Assembly: GCA_902826815.1 (NCBI GenBank)
Contig: CADEGF010000018.1
Span: forward strand, 1 to 64,000
Source: an uncultured Mycobacteriaceae bacterium
GTDB lineage: Bacteria; Actinomycetota; Actinomycetes; Mycobacteriales; Mycobacteriaceae
Direction: 5' to 3'
Length of the DNA: 64,000 nucleotides
Part shown: positions 43,252 to 52,613 of the stretch, one piece after another
Layout: every line of letters begins with the position of its first letter
Numbering within the stretch: position 1 is the stretch's first letter
Translations under genes and position numbers: made by a program
The notes under the pieces: model-generated
Databases searched by the model: none
What the model saw: the letters and a program-made list of their open reading frames with translations, nothing else
Told to the model about the DNA's origin: nothing

Positions 43252-43823
43252 TACCGGCCCGGGTCCTTGCCGTTGTGGTTCATGGCCGGTTCGCTGCCCG
43301 ACGCCAGTAGCGTCCACGGGCCCTCGAAAAGCTGCGCGACGTCCGACGGCTCGATGCCCGGCACCCCGTAGGACCCGCCGGGGATGAACTCGACGAGCAG
43401 GAGGCGGGCGTCGGGCGCGGCAGCCGCCGTCACCTCCCGCACATAGTCGTGGCGGTCCTCGTCGTTCATCCCGTGCAGGCAGCCGTTGTCGACGATGAGC
43501 GCGAAGTTCGATCCGATGCCCTCCTCGCACAGGCGGGTGACGTCGGCCTGCTGGAAGCGGATGTCGACGTTTTTCGCCGATGCTTTCGCCCGCGCCTTGT
43601 CGACCGCCTTCTGCACGTAGTCCACGCCGGTCACCTGCCAGCCGTGGTTGGCCAGGTAGATCGAGTTGTCGCCTGTGCCGCAACCGATGTCGAGGGCTGT
43701 CGCAGGGGACGGTGCCTGGTCACCCTCGATCAGGTTCGTCAAGCTGGTCGGCAGCGGATGACCGTCCCACGGCGTGAATCCGAGCCGGTAGAAGGTCCGG
43801 AACAACAGCTGCCGCGAGCCCAC
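43227..43823 (-). CDS. Class I SAM-dependent methyltransferase
   Basis: A 198-aa methyltransferase. The SAM-binding motif ALDIGCGTGDNSIYLA is near residue 43, with VDNGCLHGM as a later motif, resembling TehB/thiopurine-type small methyltransferases. Substrate is unknown. The GTG start lies one base after the stop of the upstream PNPOx-like gene, so the two are co-translated; its end overlaps the synthetase gene. Confidence 0.85.
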   Translation of the reverse strand: MGSRQLLFRTFYRLGFTPWDGHPLPTSLTNLIEGDQAPSPATALDIGCGTGDNSIYLANHGWQVTGVDYVQKAVDKARAKASAKNVDIRFQQADVTRLCEEGIGSNFALIVDNGCLHGMNDEDRHDYVREVTAAAAPDARLLLVEFIPGGSYGVPGIEPSDVAQLFEGPWTLLASGSEPAMNHNGKDPGRYYLLARAS

Positions 43824-43824
43824 G

Positions 43825-44250
43825 TCAGAACGCTCCGAGGTCAGACGACAGCCAGTGCTCCGGCTTCATGTGGATGATCACCGACGGGCCGTGGTCGCGG
43901 CGGGCCATCTCGAGATAGGGCTCGACCGCTTCGGGCGGCAGGTAGCGCTTCGTCACCTCTACGAGCAATTCGTCGGTGGCAGGCTCGATGCGGCTGACCG
44001 GCCCGTCCACCGCGACATAGCGGACAGACGGTTGCACCCGCTCGACCATCAGGGTGAACTCGCCCTGCGTCTCGATGAGCCGATGCTTGCGGGAGCCTTC
44101 ACCGGTGAGCACCCACGGCTCACCGCCAGGACTGTACTGATACCAAACGGGCACGGTCAGCGGGCCGCGCTTGTCACCAGCGCTCACCGACAGCGCCGCG
44201 ACGTGCGGTTCGGCCAGAAACTGTTCGCGTTCTTCCTTGGATAGGGCCAT
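43825..44250 (-). CDS. Pyridoxamine 5'-phosphate oxidase-like (F420/flavin-binding) protein
   Basis: A 141-aa split-barrel protein: LAEPHVAALSVSAGDKRGPL, then PVWYQYSPGGEPWVLTGE and SVRYVAVDGPV. It belongs to the FMN/F420/haem-binding PNPOx-like family common in mycobacteria; the exact cofactor cannot be told from these motifs. Divergent from an F420-type oxidoreductase across 37 bp. First gene of a two-gene unit with the methyltransferase. Confidence 0.8.
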   Translation of the reverse strand: MALSKEEREQFLAEPHVAALSVSAGDKRGPLTVPVWYQYSPGGEPWVLTGEGSRKHRLIETQGEFTLMVERVQPSVRYVAVDGPVSRIEPATDELLVEVTKRYLPPEAVEPYLEMARRDHGPSVIIHMKPEHWLSSDLGAF

Positions 44251-44287
44251 GATCGCCAGGCTAGTCGCGGTCGTAAAGTGCAGTCTC

Positions 44288-45277
44288 ATGGACTTCGGAT
44301 TGTTTATCCCGCAGGGCTGGCGTCTTGATCTCGTCGACATTCCCACCGAAAACCACTGGCCGGTGATGCATGAGCTGGCCACCTACGCCGACAACGGCGC
44401 ATGGGATTCGCTGTGGGTGTACGACCACTTCCACACCGTGCCGGTGCCGACGGATGAGGCGACGCACGAGGCGTGGTCGCTGATGTCGGCGTACGCGGCG
44501 AGTACGTCGCGCATCAAGCTGGGCCAGATGTGCACGGCGATGGGCTATCGCAACCCGGTCTATCTGGCCAAGGTGGCGGCCACCGCCGACATCATCTCCG
44601 GCGGCCGCGTCCAGATGGGCATCGGCGGCGGCTGGTACGAGCACGAGTGGAAGGCCTACGGGTACGGCTTCCCCTCGGCGGGCGAACGGCTCGGCCGGCT
44701 CGACGAGGGCGTCCAGATCATGCGCGATGCGTGGCGCGACGGCCGAGTCACGCTGGACGGCAAGTACTACCAGGTCGACGACGCCATCGTCGCGCCGAAG
44801 CCGCTGCAGGACGGCGGTCCTCCACTATGGATCGCGGGCGGCGGCGAGAAGGTGACGCTGAAGATCGCGGCGAAGTATGCCCAGTACACCAACTTCAGTT
44901 CAGAGCCCGACGTGTTCGCACACAAGTCGCAGGTGCTGGCCGATCACTGTCGCAATGTGGGCACCGACTACGGCGCCATCGTCCGCTCGTCGAACTTCAA
45001 CGCCGTCATCGGCGATTCGGAGGCCGACGTCTCCGACCGCATCGCCCGGCTTCGCGAGAGGCAGGTCCGCGTGGCGAACGAGAAAGCCGTCGACTCCATG
45101 CTCGGCACGGCGAAGTCGCCCGATTCGCTCGGCTGCACAGCCGAGCAGGCCGTCGACAGGCTCAAGCGGATGCGCGACCTCGGCTGCACCTACGCGATCC
45201 TCTACTTCCCCGAGGCGGCCTACGACCGCTCCGGCATCGAACTGTTCGAGCAGAAGGTGATCCCGGAACTGAGCTAG
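44288..45277 (+). CDS. F420-dependent LLM-class oxidoreductase
   Basis: A 329-aa luciferase-like monooxygenase-fold enzyme. Typical segments are LWVYDHFHTVP near residue 40, GGRVQMGIGGGWYEHEW mid-protein and the GGPPLWIAGGGE strand. The overall pattern is that of F420-dependent enzymes of TIGR03560 type in mycobacteria. It likely reduces a ketone, quinone or aldehyde with F420H2. Substrate unknown. Confidence 0.85.
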   Translation: MDFGLFIPQGWRLDLVDIPTENHWPVMHELATYADNGAWDSLWVYDHFHTVPVPTDEATHEAWSLMSAYAASTSRIKLGQMCTAMGYRNPVYLAKVAATADIISGGRVQMGIGGGWYEHEWKAYGYGFPSAGERLGRLDEGVQIMRDAWRDGRVTLDGKYYQVDDAIVAPKPLQDGGPPLWIAGGGEKVTLKIAAKYAQYTNFSSEPDVFAHKSQVLADHCRNVGTDYGAIVRSSNFNAVIGDSEADVSDRIARLRERQVRVANEKAVDSMLGTAKSPDSLGCTAEQAVDRLKRMRDLGCTYAILYFPEAAYDRSGIELFEQKVIPELS

Positions 45278-45280
45278 CCG

Positions 45281-45853
45281 CTATGGGATCGGCGTGATCG
45301 GTACCGTTCCGGGAGCCGGCGGCGGCGCTCCGTCGAAGTACCCGGGTGGCGGCGGACCGGTCAGCGGGTAGTAGCCCTCGGGCAGCGGCGGACCGCCGCC
45401 CGGTGTCTCCGCGCTCGGCGGGGCCTCGGATCCCGGTGCGTTCAGCGATTTGAATCCGGGTGGCAGCTGCGGTGGCGGACCGGCGCCAGGGGGCGGCGGC
45501 GCGCCGCCCGGCATCTGGCCTTCCGGCGTCTCGGCGAAGTTGTACGGGTCATTGGCCTGATTCCAGGCATCCTTCAGAAATCCCAACGGACCGCTGGAGT
45601 TGCCTGACCCGTACTTCGGGTCTTGGATCTCCGGCACCATCGGTGGCCCGACCGGCGGCGGAGCCGCGATCACGTCGCCGCCAACGGGCACACCTGCGGG
45701 GACGGGCTCGATAATCGGCTGGCCTGGGGGAATCGGCTCTCCCGGCGCAGGGGGAGGGGGCGGGGGTTCGGCGTTCGCCTGGGCCGCAAGACCCAACGCG
45801 CCAAATGCGATGACCGTCCCTGTGATCGCCGCTGCGGCGATTCTTCGTGTCAT
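45281..45853 (-). CDS. Proline-rich exported protein
   Basis: A 190-aa secreted or surface protein. The signal peptide ends AAQANA near residue 28. The mature chain is dominated by Pro/Gly runs such as [18 protein letters not shown], with one less biased segment GPLGFLKDAWNQANDPYNFAET. It resembles other mycobacterial proline-rich cell-wall proteins, which are of unknown function. Confidence 0.75.
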   Translation of the reverse strand: MTRRIAAAAITGTVIAFGALGLAAQANAEPPPPPPAPGEPIPPGQPIIEPVPAGVPVGGDVIAAPPPVGPPMVPEIQDPKYGSGNSSGPLGFLKDAWNQANDPYNFAETPEGQMPGGAPPPPGAGPPPQLPPGFKSLNAPGSEAPPSAETPGGGPPLPEGYYPLTGPPPPGYFDGAPPPAPGTVPITPIP

Positions 45854-45872
45854 GGGTCACGAGGCTATCTGT

Positions 45873-46478
45873 TCATCGCGCGATAGGCATCCACACCCCG
45901 GACGCCACCGCATCGCGGAAGCTCAGCAGTCGCGGTCCGGTCAGTTCGTAGAGCTGCCCGATGTGGCGGTCGTCGGTCAGCGCGGCCACCACGACGTCGG
46001 CGATGTCGTCGACGTCCACGAACGGTTCCAATGCGTCGTCGACCGGTAACGAAACGGTGCCCGCGAGCACCTCGTCGAGCCAGGCACCTTCATCGAAGTT
46101 CTGCGCGAAGAACGCGCACCGCACGATCGTCCAGGCCAGACCGGACGCTCTGACGACGTCCTCGGCGCGCTCGGCCTCGGTTTCGTTGCGGCCCGACAGA
46201 AGCACCACATGCCGCACCCCGGCTTCGTCGGCGACCTTGGTGAGCATGCCGATGGCCTCGACCGAGCCGGGCACGGCCAGGTCCGGGTAGTAGGTGATGT
46301 AGGCCTTGTCGACGCCGGCCAGCGCAGGTGCCCAGGTATGCGGATTCTCCCAGTCGAAGGGGATCTCGGCGCTCCGCGAACCGTGCCTGACGGAGACTCC
46401 TTTAGATTGCAATTGATCCGCTACGCGCGTTCCGGTCTTGCCGGTGCTGCCGATGACGAGAATGGTGGTGTTGATCAT
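45873..46478 (-). CDS. NmrA-like NAD(P)-binding protein, C-terminally short
   Basis: A 201-aa atypical SDR. The Rossmann motif VIGSTGKTGTRVADQL is near residue 8, followed by the YITYYPDL and VLLSGRNETEAERAE region. Related proteins are 270-290 aa; this one stops shortly after LLSFRDAVA with an unrelated-looking tail (SGVWMPIAR), so a C-terminal truncation is likely. A perfect 12-bp palindrome immediately precedes its start. A longer start at 46514 exists. Confidence 0.75.
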   Translation of the reverse strand: MINTTILVIGSTGKTGTRVADQLQSKGVSVRHGSRSAEIPFDWENPHTWAPALAGVDKAYITYYPDLAVPGSVEAIGMLTKVADEAGVRHVVLLSGRNETEAERAEDVVRASGLAWTIVRCAFFAQNFDEGAWLDEVLAGTVSLPVDDALEPFVDVDDIADVVVAALTDDRHIGQLYELTGPRLLSFRDAVASGVWMPIAR

Positions 46479-46479
46479 G

Positions 46480-46491
46480 GTTCGATCGAAC
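46480..46491. promoter_or_regulatory. GTTCGATCGAAC palindrome before the NmrA-like and cupin genes
   Basis: A perfect 12-bp palindrome directly upstream of the NmrA-like start and about 75 bp from the divergent cupin gene. Symmetry and location fit a repressor site, but a fortuitous coding palindrome (if the longer NmrA start is used) cannot be excluded. Confidence 0.45.
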
Positions 46492-46564
46492 AGCCCAAGA
46501 TCGAGACGATCCATGGCTCAAACACTCGATTGCATGTCCGATCGTCTGACGAAGGAGGCCGGGT

Positions 46565-46909
46565 ATGAACAAGGTTTCTCTCACCGCGCTCGCGCGTGAG
46601 CATCTCGAAACGGCACGCGCGGCCAGCAGTGGCCGCAGCTCACACACCGTCTACGGCGGTCACGAGCATTCGCTGCGCCAAACCCTGATCGCACTGAAGG
46701 CCGGTAGCGGCCTTGACGAGCACGACAGCCCGGGCGAAGCGACGTTGCAGGTGTTTCAGGGCAGAGTCCGCGTCACGAACGCAACGGCGGGCTGGGAGGG
46801 CTCACCCGGCGATCACATCGTCATCCCGACGACGCGGCATGGACTGCATGCACTCGAGGACTCGGTGGTCCTGCTGACCGTCGCGAAAGCCGTTGGGCCG
46901 CACGTCTAG
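46565..46909 (+). CDS. Cupin-domain protein
   Basis: A 114-aa single cupin. It carries SLRQTLIALKAGSGLDEHDSP in the first motif region, then VFQGRVRVT and PGDHIVIPTTRHGLHALED, the second cupin motif with its histidines. Such proteins may bind a metal or act in stress or small-molecule sensing; role unknown. Preceded by AAGGAGG-like ribosome site and convergent with the VOC gene across repeat copy C. Confidence 0.82.
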   Translation: MNKVSLTALAREHLETARAASSGRSSHTVYGGHEHSLRQTLIALKAGSGLDEHDSPGEATLQVFQGRVRVTNATAGWEGSPGDHIVIPTTRHGLHALEDSVVLLTVAKAVGPHV

Positions 46910-46913
46910 TTTC

Positions 46914-46976
46914 GCCGAGCGCGCAGCGTTGTACGCGACACCAACGCCGGGCTGGGTGTACAAGACCGCACGCTCG
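46914..46976. repeat. Dispersed imperfect palindrome, copy C (divergent)
   Basis: Outer arms CGAGCGCGC and GCACGCTCG (one mismatch) flank a middle with GTGTACAAGACCGCACGCTCG-like similarity to copy B (GTGTGCAAACCCGCACGCTC). It lies between the convergent cupin and VOC genes, directly behind the minus-strand VOC stop, the same placement as copies A and B. Confidence 0.55.
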
Positions 46977-47327
46977 TCAGCGTTGGTGACTGAGTACGTT
47001 GATGACGTAGCCAGAGGGGTCGGTGAAGAAGAATCGGCGAACGCCCCAGTCCTCGTCGCTGAGGGGATGCACGATTGTCAGCCCGGCAGCCACGGCGGCT
47101 TCGTAGGCGGCGTCGACGTCGTCGACCTCGATCGAGATGTTCGGATTGACCGGCGCCGTCGCGTCCTTTGTCATCAAGCTGACCTGGTGGCGGAGTTCGT
47201 CGTCGGCCAGCGTGACAATCCAGCCGAGGTTCATCACCTCTCGCAGTCCCAGAACTCGCACGTATGCCTCGCGGGCCGCCTCCAGGTCCGGCACGCTGAG
47301 GATCGGCATGACCCGCCGAACAGTCAT
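46977..47327 (-). CDS. VOC (glyoxalase/bleomycin-resistance fold) protein
   Basis: A 116-aa VOC-superfamily protein: MPILSVPDLEAAREAYVRVL at the start, NISIEVDDVDAAYEAAVAAG in the middle and RRFFFTDPSGYVINVLSH at the end. Metal ligand positions are partly recognisable, but activity is undefined. Its start overlaps the XPB helicase stop by four bases, so it is co-translated with the helicase. Confidence 0.82.
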   Translation of the reverse strand: MTVRRVMPILSVPDLEAAREAYVRVLGLREVMNLGWIVTLADDELRHQVSLMTKDATAPVNPNISIEVDDVDAAYEAAVAAGLTIVHPLSDEDWGVRRFFFTDPSGYVINVLSHQR

Positions 47328-48973
47328 ATCGCGGGGCCGAGCAGGTCGTCGGCGTCCTTGATGATGTAGCCGTAGCCCTGTTCGGCCAGGAAGCGCTGGC
47401 GGTGTGCGGCGTAGTCGGCGTCCAGGCTGTCGCGCGACACCACCGAATAGAAGATCGCACCGCCGCCGTCAGCCTTCGGCCGCAGCAGGCGGCCCAGCCG
47501 TTGCGCCTCTTCCTGGCGCGATCCGAAGGTCCCCGAAACCTGTACGGCCACATTGGCTTCCGGTAGGTCGATGGAGAAATTGGCGACCTTGGACACGACG
47601 AGCGTCGGGATCTCGCCCCGGCGGAACTCGTCGTACAGCGCCTCCCGCTCGGCAGTCTTGGTCGAGCCCTGGATCACCGGCGCGTTGAGTTCCAGTCCGA
47701 GCTCGTCGAGCTGGTCGAGGTATGCGCCGATCACCAGGGTCTGGTCGCCCTTGTGTTTTTCAAGAATCGACTTCACCACCGCGATCTTCGAATGCACCGT
47801 CGAACAGAGTTTGTAGCGTTCGTCGGGTTCGGCGACGGCGTACAGCATCCGCTCGTTGTCGGTCATCGTCACCCGCACCTCGATGCACTCCGCCGGTGCG
47901 ATCCAGCCTTGCGCCTCGATGTCCTTCCACGGCGCGTCATAGCGCTTCGGCCCGATCAGGCTGAACACATCGCCCTCGCGGCCGTCCTCGCGGATCAGGG
48001 TGGCCGTCAGGCCGAGCCGTCGCCGCGACTGCAGGTCGGCGGTCATCCGGAAGACCGGCGCGGGCAGCAGATGCACCTCGTCGTAGATGATCAGGCCCCA
48101 GTCGCGGCTGTCGAACAGCTCGAGGTGGCGGTACTCGCCCTTGGTGCGACGGGTGATCACCTGGTACGTCGCGATGGTGACCGGGCGGATCTCCTTCTTC
48201 TCGCCGGAGTACTCGCCGATCTCTTCCTCGGTCAGCGACGTGCGATTGATCAGCTCGCGCTTCCACTGCCTGCCCGCGACCGTGTTGGTGACAAGGATCA
48301 GCGTCGTCGCGCCTGCCTTCGCCATCGCCGCGGCGCCGACCAGGGTCTTACCCGCGCCGCACGGCAGCACGACGACGCCGGAGCCGCCCTGCCAGAACGA
48401 GTCGGCGGCCATCTCCTGGTAGTCGCGCAGGTGCCAGCTCTGCTGATCGAGGCTGATCGGGTGCTTCTCGCCGTCGACGTAACCGGCCAGATCCTCTGCG
48501 GGCCAACCGATTTTGAGCAGCATCTGCTTGACCCGGCCGCGCTCGCTGTTGTGCACGATGACGGTGTCGTCATCGAGGCGTGCGCCAAGCATCGGCGCGA
48601 TCTTCTTGTGCCGAAGCACCTCCTCGAGGACCGCGCGGTCGAGGCTCACCAGCGTCAGGCCGTGCGCGGGATCCTTGACCAGTTGAAGACGGCCGTAGCG
48701 GGCCATGGTGTCGACGATGTCGACGAGAAGCGGCTGCGGCACCGCGTAGCGCGAGAACGACACCAGTGCGTCGACGACCTGTTCGGCGTCATGGCCCGCG
48801 GCACGCGCGTTCCACAGCGCCAGCGGCGTGATCCGGTAGGTGTGCACATGCTCGGGGGCGCGCTCCAGCTCCGCGAACGGAGCGATTGCCGCGCGCGCAG
48901 CGCCAGCTTGGTCGTGGTCGACTTCGAGCAGCACCGTCTTGTCGGACTGCACGATCAGGGGGCCGTCGGTCAT
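47324..48973 (-). CDS. ercc3: XPB/Ercc3-type DNA helicase
   Basis: A 549-aa superfamily 2 helicase, bacterial counterpart of archaeal and eukaryotic XPB, implicated in DNA repair or transcription-linked unwinding. Walker A CGAGKT contains K209, Walker B/DEVH is IIYDEVHLLPAP, and QRLGRLLRPK is motif VI. By position it is Rv0861c. Start chosen at MTDGPLIVQSDKTVL. It overlaps a VOC gene downstream; its upstream neighbour on the same strand is the WYL-domain partner gene. Confidence 0.92.
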   Translation of the reverse strand: MTDGPLIVQSDKTVLLEVDHDQAGAARAAIAPFAELERAPEHVHTYRITPLALWNARAAGHDAEQVVDALVSFSRYAVPQPLLVDIVDTMARYGRLQLVKDPAHGLTLVSLDRAVLEEVLRHKKIAPMLGARLDDDTVIVHNSERGRVKQMLLKIGWPAEDLAGYVDGEKHPISLDQQSWHLRDYQEMAADSFWQGGSGVVVLPCGAGKTLVGAAAMAKAGATTLILVTNTVAGRQWKRELINRTSLTEEEIGEYSGEKKEIRPVTIATYQVITRRTKGEYRHLELFDSRDWGLIIYDEVHLLPAPVFRMTADLQSRRRLGLTATLIREDGREGDVFSLIGPKRYDAPWKDIEAQGWIAPAECIEVRVTMTDNERMLYAVAEPDERYKLCSTVHSKIAVVKSILEKHKGDQTLVIGAYLDQLDELGLELNAPVIQGSTKTAEREALYDEFRRGEIPTLVVSKVANFSIDLPEANVAVQVSGTFGSRQEEAQRLGRLLRPKADGGGAIFYSVVSRDSLDADYAAHRQRFLAEQGYGYIIKDADDLLGPAI

Positions 48974-49024
48974 TTTGTCCATTATCCCGACTCTTGCGAC
49001 ATGCCCCGCATCGAGCGTGCGCCC

Positions 49025-49096
49025 CTTGCACCGCGAGCGTGCACAGAATGCCAGGTTTCCGCAGCGTGTCGTGTGCAAACCCGCACGCTCGCGGGG
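49025..49096. repeat. Dispersed imperfect palindrome, copy B
   Basis: CTTGCA then arms CCGCGAGCGTGC (49031-49042) and GCACGCTCGCGG (49083-49094) around a 40-nt middle containing CACAGAAT and TCGTGTGCAAAC. It closely matches copy A. It lies 24 bp behind the stop of the minus-strand Rv0862c-like gene and 51 bp before the helicase start. Confidence 0.8.
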
Positions 49097-49120
49097 TGAA
49101 GGCAACGGCAGAGGAGGCGC

Positions 49121-51370
49121 TCAGGCGTCGTCGGCCGACACCACCGAGGTGACGCGGTGGATGGCGAAGTCCCTCACCCGGCCGGTCGCGGGGTCCCAGG
49201 CGGTCAGCTGACCACCGCGGACGCTGACCGGGGCCACCACGCGCTGGGTGGCCACTCCCGCCGGATCGACGTAGCCGATCACGACCGAACTCTGCAGCCT
49301 GGCCGCCTCCTGCAACTGCGAGATCGCCACCGCCGGGTCGATCCGCATATTGGCGAACGGCTGAGCGGCCACCTTGCGCAGCACCGCGACGATCGCGTTG
49401 AGAGTCTGGCCCGCCGCGGGGGCCAGCTGCCGCGGGGCGCGACGGGTCGCAGGGACGGGCACGCGGGCGCCGCGGGCGCGGATGTCGACGATCGTCCCTG
49501 TGGAGTCCTCCGCGGCGGGTGCGAACCCCGCGGTGCGCAGCGCTGTGAGCACCTCCGAGATCGGCGCCTGCGACACCGCGACGGTCGGCGCGAGCAGCCT
49601 CATCTCCAGCGGCTCGGCGGCGGGCGCGCCAACCGCCTGGGCGAGCAGTGCGGGATCCTCACAGCGCACGAACGACGCGGCCATCCCGACCCGCAGCTGG
49701 CCGTGCCTGCGGGCGACATCGTCGATGAGATACGTAAGCCCCTGTGGTACAGGTGTTTTCGAATGACGCTCGAACAGGGCGTGCAACTCGCTCGCGGTGC
49801 GGCCGGTGTCGAGCGCGCGCCGAATGGACGCCTCGCTGATCCGGTAAACCATGGCCGCACCCGCGGACTCCACCGTCGCAACCGACGCCAACTGGTCGGC
49901 GAGGTCGCGTTCGAGGGGTCCTGGCACGATGACGGTCAGGTCGGCCTGCAGCAGGAAGTGGTCGATGGGTTTGGGTAGCACCTTCGCCATCGCGTCGACA
50001 GCGTCGGCGTCGCCTGCGAGCAGCTTGCGGCCAGGGCTGGTCATCGCGCCGCGGCCGACGATGCCAAGCGCATGTGACTCGGCCAGGAGATCCCCGACTG
50101 GCTGCGGCTGAAGTCGCACCGCCCATCGCGGGCGTCGCCAGATCATCGCCCGCGACGCCTCATCCGCATTCATGCCCGCGCCTGCGGGCAGGTCGGCGAG
50201 CACGCTCAACAACAATCTGCGGTCAAGCGGAGCTGCCGTCGAATAGAGCGAATCCGAAAGGGCCGCATAGGGTTTGCCGTCCGGTCCACGGCCACCGATC
50301 AGCCCGGGTCTTCCGGGTAGGTCGAGCCAGGTGGACGCCAGCAGATGCCAGCGCGCTGCGACAGGGGACTCGACGAACCGGTCGGCGGCCACCGTCGGCG
50401 CCCAGTACGGTCCCGTGCCGTCGGCCGGTTCGGGGTCGGGCAGGCCCGCCGCGATCAACCCTGCGGCCGCCGACAGCTCGATGATCAGCCCGAGCCGTTG
50501 CTCGTCGATACCGGTCACCTTCGTCAACCGCTTGACGTCGCGGACACCGAGGCCACCGCTGCGCAGCTCGGGAACCGGTGTGGCACCAAGCGTTTCGAGC
50601 ACCAACTCGACTTCGCGCAACACATCGATGACCGCACCCGCCGCCACCGCGTCGACATCCTTGGCGGTCGTCGTCGACACCGCGGAATCGGGTGGCGTCA
50701 ACTCGACAGGCCCGGGGATCTCGCCGCGCAATGTCTGACCGACCAGCCGGGGCAGGATCACCGTTTCGGCATCGACCTGGCGAAGCAGGCCCGCCGCCAA
50801 CAGCCGCTGCACCGGCCGGTCCGGCGGTGTGCCGGGGGCCGCGTCACGGGTGCGGCCCATCGGCGAGCCCTCCATCAGCCGCCGCAGCAGATCGCGCTGC
50901 GCGTCGTCGACGACGGCGAGTCGGTCGGCGATCTCGGCGCCGCCATACTCGGGCCCCTCCAGAACGGCCTGGCCCGGATACCAGGGCAGGCCCGCAGAGG
51001 CCTCGGCCGCCACCCGGACCTCGGAATCGCCCCACAGCAGCGCCCGCTCGCGCAGGTCGTCGACCGCGACGGCGATCGCCTCCGCACCGACCCGGTCACC
51101 GAGCAGCGCGGTCAGCTTGGTCAGCGGCACCGGCGTGGTCTCGGCATGCAGGGTGAGCAGCGCATCGAGCACCCCCAGCCGCAGAAAGTCCAGCCCGTCG
51201 GCGGCGGCCTTGACGGACTGCCTGGACTGCGCGCGGGCAGCCAGCGCAGCGATACTGCCTGGCGGCGGCTGGGTCAGGTCGGGCCGCAACTCGAGCAGCC
51301 GGATCAGCCGCTCGTCAGGCAAATCGGCTAGCCAGGCGCCCAGAGGGGTACCCGGTTTGTGTTCGGACAT
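49121..51370 (-). CDS. Helicase-associated protein with WYL-like C-terminus (Rv0862c-like)
   Basis: A 749-aa protein by position equal to Rv0862c. The N-terminal part ([19 protein letters not shown]) and the central region are of the XPB-associated 'helicase C-terminal/Rad25-like' type. It has no Walker motifs. The last ~60 residues ([20 protein letters not shown] to [11 protein letters not shown]) resemble a WYL-like domain, a fold that often senses nucleic acid or ligands. Probably a partner of the helicase encoded next. Divergent from the Rv0863-like gene across 66 bp. Confidence 0.8.
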   Translation of the reverse strand: MSEHKPGTPLGAWLADLPDERLIRLLELRPDLTQPPPGSIAALAARAQSRQSVKAAADGLDFLRLGVLDALLTLHAETTPVPLTKLTALLGDRVGAEAIAVAVDDLRERALLWGDSEVRVAAEASAGLPWYPGQAVLEGPEYGGAEIADRLAVVDDAQRDLLRRLMEGSPMGRTRDAAPGTPPDRPVQRLLAAGLLRQVDAETVILPRLVGQTLRGEIPGPVELTPPDSAVSTTTAKDVDAVAAGAVIDVLREVELVLETLGATPVPELRSGGLGVRDVKRLTKVTGIDEQRLGLIIELSAAAGLIAAGLPDPEPADGTGPYWAPTVAADRFVESPVAARWHLLASTWLDLPGRPGLIGGRGPDGKPYAALSDSLYSTAAPLDRRLLLSVLADLPAGAGMNADEASRAMIWRRPRWAVRLQPQPVGDLLAESHALGIVGRGAMTSPGRKLLAGDADAVDAMAKVLPKPIDHFLLQADLTVIVPGPLERDLADQLASVATVESAGAAMVYRISEASIRRALDTGRTASELHALFERHSKTPVPQGLTYLIDDVARRHGQLRVGMAASFVRCEDPALLAQAVGAPAAEPLEMRLLAPTVAVSQAPISEVLTALRTAGFAPAAEDSTGTIVDIRARGARVPVPATRRAPRQLAPAAGQTLNAIVAVLRKVAAQPFANMRIDPAVAISQLQEAARLQSSVVIGYVDPAGVATQRVVAPVSVRGGQLTAWDPATGRVRDFAIHRVTSVVSADDA

Positions 51371-51436
51371 TACTGACCAGCGTAAAGCAGCCTGCCGGTC
51401 TCGCCACCGGGCGCAGGGCCTGCCACAATGTGAGGC

Positions 51437-51628
51437 GTGGCAGACAAGAAGCAGAAGGCCCGCTATGTCGACAACGGCTGGCCGGCAACGGATGGCGAAG
51501 ACGACCACGCGGTCAGCGAGCTGGCCGCCGACCGCACGGGTGCGCTGTCGCCCTTCGGCGAGCTGACATTCCCGCTGCCTCCCGAGGATCTGCCGTATAC
51601 CCACCCGGTCACCGTCGTCAACAGGTAA
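51437..51628 (+). CDS. Small conserved protein (Rv0863-like)
   Basis: A 63-aa protein beginning at [23 protein letters not shown], ending [16 protein letters not shown]. No known domain. The position between the helicase-associated gene and moaC matches Rv0863. The two-base spacing to moaC makes it the head of the moaC-mog-moaE operon. Confidence 0.75.
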   Translation: MADKKQKARYVDNGWPATDGEDDHAVSELAADRTGALSPFGELTFPLPPEDLPYTHPVTVVNR

Positions 51629-51630
51629 CG

Positions 51631-52137
51631 GTGGCTGGAGCTGATTCCGGCCCGGCCGGGCCCTGGCTGTCGCACCTCGACGAAACGGGCGCGGCGCACA
51701 TGGTCGACGTGACCGGTAAGGACGCCAGCAAGCGCACCGCTGTGGCGGCGGGCACCCTGCGCACCCGTGCGGACGTGGTGGAACTCATCGCCTCGGGTGG
51801 TCTGCCCAAGGGCGATGCCCTTGCCACCGCCCGAATCGCAGGCATCCTCGCGGCCAAGCGCACGAGCGAGCTGATCCCGCTGTGCCATCAGCTCGCATTG
51901 ACCGGCGTCGACGTCGACTTCGAGATCGGTGAGGCCGGCCAGTCGGGCACGGTGACCATCACCGCCACCGTGCGCAGCACCGACCGCACCGGCGTGGAGA
52001 TGGAGGCGCTGACGGCGGTGAGCGTGGCCGCGCTGACGCTCTACGACATGCTCAAGGCCGTCGACCCTTCAGCGAGCATCGGTGACATCAGGGTGCTGCG
52101 CAAGGAAGGCGGCAAGACGGGTACATGGACCAGGTGA
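51631..52137 (+). CDS. moaC: Cyclic pyranopterin monophosphate synthase, MoaC
   Basis: A 168-aa enzyme that, after MoaA, forms cPMP in molybdenum-cofactor synthesis. Conserved segments: [25 protein letters not shown] and the catalytic-site region [23 protein letters not shown] start at 51631, two bases after the small gene. Its end overlaps mog by 13 bp. The partners moaA and moaD are on the opposite strand across rpfA. Confidence 0.93.
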   Translation: MAGADSGPAGPWLSHLDETGAAHMVDVTGKDASKRTAVAAGTLRTRADVVELIASGGLPKGDALATARIAGILAAKRTSELIPLCHQLALTGVDVDFEIGEAGQSGTVTITATVRSTDRTGVEMEALTAVSVAALTLYDMLKAVDPSASIGDIRVLRKEGGKTGTWTR

Positions 52138-52613
52138 CGCGCACGGCGAGGGTGATCATCGCGTCCACCCGCGCGGCGACCGGCGTCTACGAGGACCGTA
52201 CCGGCCCGATCATCGTCGACTGGCTGAACCGCCGAGGCATCGTCACTCCGGGGCCCGTCGTGGTCGCCGACGGCAGTGCGGTGGTGCAGGCGCTGTTCGC
52301 GGCGGTCGGCGAAAACGTCAGTGCGATAATCACTTCCGGCGGTACCGGCATTTCGCCGACGGACGGGACCGCCGATGCGACGGCCAACATCGTCGACTAT
52401 CAGATCCCCGGGCTTGCCGATGCGATCAGGCGCTCGGGGCTACCGCACGTGCCGACGTCGGTGCTGTCGCGCGGCGTCTGCGGGGTAAGGAACGGCACGC
52501 TGATCGTGAACCTGCCGGGTTCAACGGGCGGCGTCAAGGACGGGCTCGGGGTTCTCGACGACGTGCTCGACCATGCGCTCGATCAACTCGCGGGGAAGGA
52601 CCACACACAATGA
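52125..52613 (+). CDS. mog: Molybdopterin adenylyltransferase-type protein, Mog/MoaB
   Basis: A 162-aa MogA/MoaB-fold protein acting at the molybdopterin adenylylation step. The family motif is [17 protein letters not shown], and the [13 protein letters not shown] segment closes the active site. It overlaps moaC by 13 bp and moaE by 3 bp. Name follows M. tuberculosis Rv0865 position. Confidence 0.9.
   Translation: MDQVTRTARVIIASTRAATGVYEDRTGPIIVDWLNRRGIVTPGPVVVADGSAVVQALFAAVGENVSAIITSGGTGISPTDGTADATANIVDYQIPGLADAIRRSGLPHVPTSVLSRGVCGVRNGTLIVNLPGSTGGVKDGLGVLDDVLDHALDQLAGKDHTQ

Noticed and set aside
41665-43683. 672-codon open frame antisense to the acyl-CoA synthetase-like gene
   Set aside because: Composition typical of a shadow frame, no start signal, and it runs through the intergenic regions and the methyltransferase gene.
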